DNA from: Candidatus Harrysmithiimonas galli
GTDB taxonomy: Bacteria > Bacillota > Bacilli > CAJFEE01
Direction: 5' to 3'
NCBI GenBank assembly: GCA_904373265.1
Contig: CAJFEE010000007.1
Coordinates: 43,108-107,107, forward strand
Length of the DNA stretch: 64,000 nt
Every line of letters starts with the position of its first letter. Position 1 is the stretch's first letter. Positions 58,335-64,000 of the stretch are shown one piece after another. The notes beneath the pieces are model-generated. The model saw nothing but the letters and a program-made list of their open reading frames with translations, did no database searches and was not told the DNA's origin. The position numbers and the translations under genes are program-made.

Positions 58335-58487
58335 GTTCTGTGCATCTAAAACCCTCTTTGTCCGAAAAATCACTCTTCCGTTTTGTAAAAGTTCTTTATA
58401 GCTGAGATGCGCAGCTAGGAGGCATCCGCCGAAAATTCGATCTTCCTCCACCTCGTCTGCTTTTACAAATGTAAAAGCACTGGCGCT
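58335..58487 (-). promoter_or_regulatory. glmS ribozyme/riboswitch
   Basis: Minus strand contains AGCGCCAG, then GACGAGGTGGAGGAAGATCG and AATTTTCGGCGGATGCCTCC, which are the conserved core of the glmS self-cleaving ribozyme. Cleavage is expected between A58487 and G58486. Glucosamine 6-phosphate acts as cofactor, so product excess destroys the mRNA. The right-hand end of the structure is approximate. Confidence 0.95.
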
Positions 58488-58552
58488 TTTTTATGATTAT
58501 CTAATCTTTACTCTTCATCCCTTTCCTAACGTATTTGATGTGTGACGTTTAT

Positions 58553-58582
58553 ATTATATCCTATTTGGTGCAATTCCACCAA
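58553..58582 (-). promoter_or_regulatory. putative glmS promoter
   Basis: Minus strand TTGGTG (58582-58577), an 18-nt spacer and TATAAT (58558-58553). Start would be near 58546, about 60 bases before the ribozyme cleavage site. Confidence 0.6.
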
Positions 58583-59002
58583 CTCTTAACCTTTCCCAGG
58601 CAAACCTCTTTCATATGGAAATCCAGAATAAAAATATTTTCTATCAAGAAAGTTCAGCTATTACTCATATTCTTCAAAATTTTCGTATTGATGAAATGTC
58701 AACAGGAAAAAAATCCAAACAAAACCAACGATTTACAGTATCGCTTGAAGAGACAAAGAAGCCATTTTTAATTTTTATCCCCGCTTCACCTTTATAAACG
58801 TAAAAATACAATCAATTTGCTTAGCTCTCTTACTGCTGCATACAAACATAATATGTGATTTTTCTACTCATCAGAACAGATGCCCTATTTGGTTTTTGGT
58901 AAATTCTTTACCGCAACAAACTTTGTCTTTTTTATCCTTTGCTGTTTGGAAACGGGGTGTGGAATCTGCGGTCTAAAAATGGATACACATGTCTTACTTA
59001 AC
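58583..59002. other. gene-free interval between glmM and glmS
   Basis: About 420 AT-rich bases between the glmS promoter and the glmM terminator; track ORFs at 58535 and 58615 overlap the promoter region and have no support. Confidence 0.4.
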
Positions 59003-59034
59003 AAAAAACGATTTTCCATTTGGAAAATCGTTTT
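59003..59034 (-). terminator. terminator of the cdaA-cdaR-glmM operon
   Basis: Perfect arms AAAACGATTTTCCA and TGGAAAATCGTTTT, followed on the minus strand by TTGTTAAG; 13 bases after the glmM stop. It separates this operon from glmS. Confidence 0.8.
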
Positions 59035-59046
59035 GCTTTTTTCTTC

Positions 59047-60384
59047 TTAACCAATTTCCTGAATCACCGTTACAATTTGGTCCACATACTTTTGACATAG
59101 CTGCTCTGTTGCCGCCTCTGCCATAACACGAATTAGCGGTTCAGTGCCTGACGGACGCACAAGTAAACGACCATCACCATTCATTTCTGTTTTGATTTTT
59201 TGCATAATTTCTGCAAGACGTGGATGATTCATAACAGTCTGTTTATCGGAAACCTTTACATTGACCAGTACCTGTGGGAATTTTTTCATTTCACCAGCTA
59301 AAACCGAAAGAGGCTTGCCAGACTTTCTTACAATATTGGTTAATAATAATCCAGTTAAAAGACCATCCCCCGTTGTATTATAATCCAAATTTACAATATG
59401 TCCAGATTGTTCTCCGCCTAAATTATAGCCATTCTTGCGCATTTCTTCGACAACATAACGATCACCAACGGCTGTTGTAACACTTTTTATTCCTTGGGTT
59501 TCTAATGCTTTATGAAAACCAAGATTGCTCATTACTGTTGAAACAATCATGTCTTGTTTAAGCATACCTTCCTGCTTCATATACTTACCAATGATATAAA
59601 GAAGTTGATCCCCATCTACAACCTCACCATTTTCATCAATCGCAATTAAACGATCGCCATCTCCGTCAAATGAAAGGCCAATATCTGCTCCTTTTTCCTT
59701 CACATAGGCGACCAGTGCCTCTGGGTGCGTTGAGCCGACGCCGCTATTGATATTCTCGCCATCTGGAGAATTCCCAATGGTCAATACCTCTGCCTCCAAA
59801 TCACCAAATAAATAAGGACCAATTGTTGAAGTTGCACCGTTTGCACAGTCCAATGCGATCACCAAGTCAGTAAAATCGCCATCTACAGCTTGTTTAATGT
59901 AGTTCATATATTTTTGGGCACCCTCAAAAAAATCATAGACTGTTCCTACCTTTTCACCAGTTGGTCGTGGCAAGCTATCCTCTTGCATATCCATAAAACG
60001 TTCAATCTCATCTTCTTGCGCATCTGATAATTTAAAACCATCTGCACCGAAAAATTTAATCCCATTATCGGCAAACGGATTGTGGGAAGCTGAAATCATG
60101 ATCCCCGCTTCTGCACCTAGAGCTTTTGTTAAATAAGCGACTCCAGGTGTTGTAATCACACCCAAACGTGCAACCTCAATGCCAATGGACAGAAGTCCAG
60201 CAATCAAAGCACTTTCAAGCATATAACCAGAAATCCGTGTATCCCTCCCAACAACGACCTTGGCTTTTTCTTGATTTTTGGTTAAAACATATCCTCCCAC
60301 ACGTCCAAGCTTAAACGCAAGCTCAGGTGTCAATTCCTGATTGGCTATCCCTCGAACACCATCAGTTCCGAAATATTTACCCAC
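59047..60384 (-). CDS. glmM: phosphoglucosamine mutase
   Basis: Interconverts glucosamine 6- and 1-phosphate. 445 residues: [10 protein letters not shown] at the start, the phosphoserine loop [17 protein letters not shown] near 100, the metal loop FDGDGDRLI near 240, the sugar loop GGEQSGHI near 325, and the phosphate-binding [13 protein letters not shown] near the C-terminus. Normal length. In Bacillus it interacts with CdaA and limits c-di-AMP synthesis. Confidence 0.96.
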   Translation of the reverse strand: MGKYFGTDGVRGIANQELTPELAFKLGRVGGYVLTKNQEKAKVVVGRDTRISGYMLESALIAGLLSIGIEVARLGVITTPGVAYLTKALGAEAGIMISASHNPFADNGIKFFGADGFKLSDAQEDEIERFMDMQEDSLPRPTGEKVGTVYDFFEGAQKYMNYIKQAVDGDFTDLVIALDCANGATSTIGPYLFGDLEAEVLTIGNSPDGENINSGVGSTHPEALVAYVKEKGADIGLSFDGDGDRLIAIDENGEVVDGDQLLYIIGKYMKQEGMLKQDMIVSTVMSNLGFHKALETQGIKSVTTAVGDRYVVEEMRKNGYNLGGEQSGHIVNLDYNTTGDGLLTGLLLTNIVRKSGKPLSVLAGEMKKFPQVLVNVKVSDKQTVMNHPRLAEIMQKIKTEMNGDGRLLVRPSGTEPLIRVMAEAATEQLCQKYVDQIVTVIQEIG

Positions 60385-60411
60385 TTTTATACCCCTTTCT
60401 GATGCCTACAT

Positions 60412-61650
60412 CTATTTTAACTCATATTCAACCTGATTGTTCGCTAATTTTAATTCAACCTGATCTAATGTTTTTATTTTCAACTCAGATTGATGTGTTC
60501 CAGTCCCCTTTCCAATAACTGAAAAATACACGACAATATCCTTTGATTCTAAGTTATTCACAACTGTCGGTGCACCAACTACAGTCACATCAACCGTCCC
60601 CTTTTGAGGCTGTAAAAATTCAATCGAGTAATCAGAGGACAAATCATCCACTTGAATTTTTATATTTTTAAATACTTTTTCTACTTTTTTCTCAACCGTT
60701 ACCAAAACCGTTAATTTTTGTGGTGAAACAGAAACAACACCTTTGGGAACCGGGATGCTTACCTCAATATTTCCGGTTTTCTTCACAGCACTTAAATCCA
60801 ACCCAACTTTTACATTCGGTTCCAAATCCTCTAAAATTTTCTGCGTCCGTCCATACATTGTTACAATCTCTGTTTCTGGATGAACAGAAACAAGAGCATA
60901 TGCATCTGCTAATGGCTTGTCTATCGTCAGCTCCAATGGAAACTCCTTATATGGATGAATCACCTCCACTTGAATTTCTACAGTTTCATATTCTAATTCA
61001 ACATCCACTTGATTGCCTTCTGCATCATAAACCAATACCTTTGCATTTGTTTTAAAACTCTCATTTACTCCATCTAAGTCAACGATACTTTTAACCAATG
61101 CAATTTTTTCCACCCTGTCCTTTGCACCAGTAATATTGATACGCTCCGGATTTACCTTTGCTGAACCAACTGAAAACCCTGCTTCCATTTGGTTTCGATT
61201 TATATAATCAACTTCAATTTCAAATTCTTTTGTAATCTTCTCCTGAATATTAACGGTAATGCTTTCAGGACTAATATTGACAGACAACTTTTCTGATATA
61301 TTTCTGTAACCTAAATTGACCGTATGTGTACCAAGCGGTAAATCACGTAAATCTGCAAAAACTGAAAATTGTTTCTGTAAACTTGCTGACTTCGTAATAT
61401 TGGTCGGACCTGTTAAATCAACCGTTACATTTGTCGGCGCACCTGTTACAACTAAATTTTCTTGATCATAGTATAGTTCCAATGGTACATTCGTGACCGT
61501 TTCTGTTCCCGATCTACTGCCAAGCAAACTTTTTTCTTCAATTTGCCCCTCCCATGTAGCCGAAATAAAAAGCATTATGGCTAGCAATAGTGCAACAACC
61601 CTTAAAAACCAATTGCTATCAACCCATTTATCCCATGTATTCCTATTCAT
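60412..61650 (-). CDS. cdaR: CdaA regulatory protein CdaR (YbbR repeats)
   Basis: About 412 residues: one N-terminal membrane helix (WFLRVVALLLAIMLFISATW) and four YbbR repeats outside the membrane, visible as recurring patterns such as PTNVTVDLTGPTNI, PERINITGAKDRVEKI and GTVDVTVVGAPTVV. Modulates the diadenylate cyclase CdaA. ATG at 61650 overlaps the cdaA stop (ATGAATAG); the track start is 18 codons early. Confidence 0.93.
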   Translation of the reverse strand: MNRNTWDKWVDSNWFLRVVALLLAIMLFISATWEGQIEEKSLLGSRSGTETVTNVPLELYYDQENLVVTGAPTNVTVDLTGPTNITKSASLQKQFSVFADLRDLPLGTHTVNLGYRNISEKLSVNISPESITVNIQEKITKEFEIEVDYINRNQMEAGFSVGSAKVNPERINITGAKDRVEKIALVKSIVDLDGVNESFKTNAKVLVYDAEGNQVDVELEYETVEIQVEVIHPYKEFPLELTIDKPLADAYALVSVHPETEIVTMYGRTQKILEDLEPNVKVGLDLSAVKKTGNIEVSIPVPKGVVSVSPQKLTVLVTVEKKVEKVFKNIKIQVDDLSSDYSIEFLQPQKGTVDVTVVGAPTVVNNLESKDIVVYFSVIGKGTGTHQSELKIKTLDQVELKLANNQVEYELK

Positions 61651-62464
61651 CACGTTTACCCATCCAATTCCATTTAAATTGTATTTCTTGTTTAACATTT
61701 GCAAAAATTTCCATATCCAAAAGTTCTTTTAATCGTTCAATCGTAATATTACGGTTAATTTCACCGTTTCGTGTTACAGAAATTGCACCTGTTTCCTCAG
61801 AAATAACAATGGTAAAACTATCAGTTACTTCACTAATCCCAATTGCTGCACGATGTCTTGTGCCAAGCTCCTTTGAAATAAACGGATTTTCTGACAATGG
61901 TAAATAACAGGCTGCAGCAGCTACACGTTTATCCTGAATAATAACAGCACCATCATGCAGTGGTGTATTGGGAATAAAAATATTAATCAGTAACTCAGAA
62001 GAGATTTTGCTATCCAGACGGATCCCCGTTTCTATATAATCACCCATTCCTGTTTCTTTCTCAATCGAAATTAAAGCACCAATTCGCCGTTTTGCCAAAT
62101 AACTGCTTGCCGTTGCAATCTGTTGAATAAAATCACGTTTCTTTTCTTCTTCCTGATGTGAATGACGTGTAAAAATCTTTCCACGTCCCAAATGCTCCAG
62201 TGCACGTCGAATTTCTGGCTGAAAAATAATAATAATAGCTAAGAAACCCCATGTCATTACTTGATCTGTTAACCATGATAAGGTTGGCAGATCAAAAAAC
62301 AAACTGGCAAGCCGAACGACCACAACCAATGCAATTCCTTTTAACAATTGTACTGAACGCGTTCCTTTAATAATTCCTAATAATTTATACAATATAAACC
62401 AGACAACAAATATATCAATTGTAACCAATAAAACATCTAGTGGAGACCATTCCATCAAATTCAT
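61643..62464 (-). CDS. cdaA: diadenylate cyclase CdaA
   Basis: Makes c-di-AMP from ATP. 273 residues: three N-terminal membrane helices, then the DAC domain with the motif PLHDGAVII near 170 and GTRHRAAIGISEVTDS near 200, both needed for catalysis. Preceded by the arginase-like gene (33 bases) and followed by cdaR and glmM. Confidence 0.96.
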   Translation of the reverse strand: MNLMEWSPLDVLLVTIDIFVVWFILYKLLGIIKGTRSVQLLKGIALVVVVRLASLFFDLPTLSWLTDQVMTWGFLAIIIIFQPEIRRALEHLGRGKIFTRHSHQEEEKKRDFIQQIATASSYLAKRRIGALISIEKETGMGDYIETGIRLDSKISSELLINIFIPNTPLHDGAVIIQDKRVAAAACYLPLSENPFISKELGTRHRAAIGISEVTDSFTIVISEETGAISVTRNGEINRNITIERLKELLDMEIFANVKQEIQFKWNWMGKRDE

Positions 62465-62496
62465 GTGCTATCCTCCATTTTCTACAGCATTTCTCC

Positions 62497-63408
62497 TTAT
62501 AAACTTTTTGCACCAAACAAAGTTCCAATCAATTGAACAGCAACTTTGCCAGAATGATTATTGATATCTTTACAACAATCAATCCCAAAAAATTCAGAAG
62601 ATGTAATCAATCCTGCCTGATACAACAGATTCATTGCAATCATTGTTTCTTTTGGTGTCAATCCCATAGAAATTGGATCGCTGATCCCAGGCAACATCTC
62701 CCCATCCAGACAATCAAAATCAAAGGAAAGATGGACTCCGTCACAATCTGCTAAATAATCAATTGTTTCATCGATAATTTTTGAAATACCCATTTTTTCA
62801 ACATCCATAATCGAATAAATTTTAACTTGATATTCTTTTGCTGCCAATATTTCCAACCGGCTATAATCTCTCGCACCAATAAATACCAAACTTTGGGGCG
62901 ATAAAGGATTGTCTAAACTTATTTCTTCGCTGATTTTATCTAAATCCCTTCCAATTTGCAATTTACGAAAGGACTTTTTTAAAAAAGAAAACATCGATAT
63001 CGTATTCTCATCACCTAAATTCAAATGAGCGTCAAAACATATCATTCCCATTTTCTTATAATGTCTAGATAAACCTTCGACAACCCCTAAGGAAACCAAT
63101 TCATCTCCTCCCAACACAATTGGAATTTGCCTTTTTAAAGTTATATAATATGTAAGTTCTTGTGTTTTTTGTAAAATACTAGAAACAATAGATAAATTTG
63201 GAGGCTCGGGAAGATATACTTGAATTCGTTCTGTTTTGTCTAAAACAATATCTCCATAATCAAAAACAATACCATTTATACCACAACAATTTTGCAGCAT
63301 ATGATGCAATCCGGCATAACGAAACGCTCTGGGTGCCAAATCCACGCCGATAAACGGATGCAGCAAATTATTTAATTCAACACCTAAAATGCTTAAACGT
63401 TGTCCCAT
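62497..63408 (-). CDS. arginase/ureohydrolase-fold protein with altered metal site
   Basis: 303 residues, same fold as RocF-type arginases: GGDELVS stands for the usual GGDHS, CFDAHLNLG for DAHxD, LSFDFDCLDGEMLPGISDP for the SxDxDxxDP region, and SSEFFGID for xxEFVEVN. Thus the first ligand His is Glu, one Asp is Asn, and a late active-site Glu is Gly; DxH and DxD are kept. Arginase activity is doubtful. It is the first gene before cdaA, the place of rocF in Bacillus cereus-group genomes. Confidence 0.85.
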   Translation of the reverse strand: MGQRLSILGVELNNLLHPFIGVDLAPRAFRYAGLHHMLQNCCGINGIVFDYGDIVLDKTERIQVYLPEPPNLSIVSSILQKTQELTYYITLKRQIPIVLGGDELVSLGVVEGLSRHYKKMGMICFDAHLNLGDENTISMFSFLKKSFRKLQIGRDLDKISEEISLDNPLSPQSLVFIGARDYSRLEILAAKEYQVKIYSIMDVEKMGISKIIDETIDYLADCDGVHLSFDFDCLDGEMLPGISDPISMGLTPKETMIAMNLLYQAGLITSSEFFGIDCCKDINNHSGKVAVQLIGTLFGAKSL

Positions 63409-63594
63409 TTACGCACCTCATTCAAACCATTTTCTTAATTATAAAGCAAATATAGATAGAATCCAATGATAGACTTTCTTTAATCACAAAACAAATACAA
63501 AAGTTGAAAAATGTTTTTTACCTTTATTATACGGAATACACATAGTAAAACAAAAAACATCATAAAAAATGAAGGAAAACTATAGAAAAAAAGA

Positions 63595-63617
63595 AAACCC
63601 GTCAGATTGACAGGTTT
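63595..63617 (-). terminator. terminator of the tRNA cluster
   Basis: Minus strand AAACCTGTCA/TGACGGGTTT stem with loop ATC, followed by TCTTTTTTTC; 28 bases after the tRNA-Lys 3' end. Confidence 0.8.
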
Positions 63618-63645
63618 AAACATAATTGTTGCATTGAAATAAAAA

Positions 63646-63718
63646 TGAGCCATGAAGGACTTGAACCTTCGACCCTCTGATTAAAAGTCAGATGCTCTAC
63701 CGACTGAGCTAATGGCTC
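63646..63718 (-). tRNA. tRNA-Lys (UUU)
   Basis: Cloverleaf read by eye: acceptor GAGCCAT/ATGGCTC, D-arm AGCTCAGTCGGTAGAGC, anticodon loop CTTTTAA giving TTT, T-loop GGTTCAAGTCC. The CCA end is not encoded (TTTTT follows the discriminator A). Confidence 0.95.
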
Positions 63719-63724
63719 ATCAAG

Positions 63725-63799
63725 TGGCTGGGCTAGCTGGATTCGAACCAACGAATGACGGAGTCAAAGTCCGTTGCCTTACCGCTTGGCTATAGCCCA
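63725..63799 (-). tRNA. tRNA-Gln (UUG)
   Basis: Acceptor TGGGCTA/TAGCCCA with discriminator G, anticodon loop CTTTGAC giving TTG, T-arm TTGGTTCGAATCCAG, and an encoded CCA. Confidence 0.95.
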
Positions 63800-63806
63800 A
63801 TAAAGA

Positions 63807-63890
63807 TGGTGGAGGGGGACGGATTCGAACCGCCGAACCCGAAGGAACGGATTTACAGTCCGTCGCGTTTAGCCACTTCGCTACCCCTCC
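63807..63890 (-). tRNA. tRNA-Tyr (GUA)
   Basis: Acceptor GGAGGGG/CCCCTCC, anticodon loop CTGTAAA giving GTA, a long variable arm (class II) and an encoded CCA. It is the tRNA expected to act on the aroA T-box. Confidence 0.95.
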
Positions 63891-63902
63891 AAAAATTTTC
63901 TA

Positions 63903-63978
<76 letters not shown>

Positions 63979-63990
63979 ATAAACAAATGA

Positions 63991-64000
63991 TGGTGGAGGA
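63991..64000 (-). tRNA. 3' edge of a further tRNA
   Basis: The window ends in TGGTGGAGGA, the reverse complement of TCCTCCACCA, the acceptor 3' strand plus CCA of another tRNA. Its identity is outside the window. Confidence 0.6.

Noticed and set aside
58311-58451. N-terminal 47-residue extension of GlmS
   Set aside because: It translates the glmS ribozyme and would bury the catalytic N-terminal Cys.

Overview
The window reads as chromosomal DNA of a low-GC Bacillota, most likely within Bacilli. Grounds: the order arginase-like gene, cdaA, cdaR, glmM, glmS with a glmS ribozyme; a chorismate mutase/DAHP synthase fusion behind a T-box; strong Shine-Dalgarno sites; and frequent GTG/TTG starts. 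I cannot name the genus from sequence alone.

Layout. 1-8.2 kb: a 3'-truncated MurF-like ligase, an alpha/beta hydrolase, a secreted beta-helix protein, then an aromatic amino acid operon (aroA, hisC, tyrA, minus strand) under a T-box whose specifier I read as Tyr. 8.3-18.6 kb: a complete type I-B CRISPR-Cas locus on the minus strand, cas6-cas8b-cas7-cas5-cas3-cas4-cas1-cas2, followed by a leader and an array of 24 repeats. 19.6-24.0 kb: potABCD polyamine uptake genes behind an XRE/cupin regulator with an operator-like repeat cluster. 24.3-37.9 kb: a lipoprotein/glutathionylspermidine-synthase-like/DUF350 cluster, Mn-pyrophosphatase, a secreted transglutaminase-like protein, cardiolipin synthase, an AI-2E-type permease, a CoA-disulfide-reductase-like flavoprotein and unknown membrane proteins.

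38.2-43.7 kb is the accessory core. Solitary CRISPR repeats, a two-repeat mini-array and a second 19-repeat array without cas genes are interleaved with small, often broken genes: a secreted protein with two in-frame stops, a frameshifted DM9-like protein, a phage-like fragment, small membrane proteins, a 79-bp direct repeat and a possible antisense RNA pair. All repeats point the same way as the main array. Two spacers in array 2 are near-identical, but not identical, to two adjacent spacers in array 1.

44.2-54.4 kb: a cobalamin riboswitch controls an adenosyltransferase, a DUF4430 protein and an ECF S-component. Then come an XRE/small membrane protein/CPBP cluster, a GC-rich decayed large serine recombinase, the shared ECF module (ecfA1, ecfA2, ecfT) and fetAB. 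55-63.4 kb: DedA, a zinc-finger protein, ribozyme-controlled glmS, and the arginase-like/cdaA/cdaR/glmM operon linking c-di-AMP synthesis to cell wall precursors. 63.6-64 kb: a tRNA cluster (Thr, Tyr, Gln, Lys, plus the edge of another), minus strand.

Almost all genes are on the minus strand. No computation was run: family assignments are by motif and recalled family features, and repeat, spacer and hairpin statements are read directly from the sequence.
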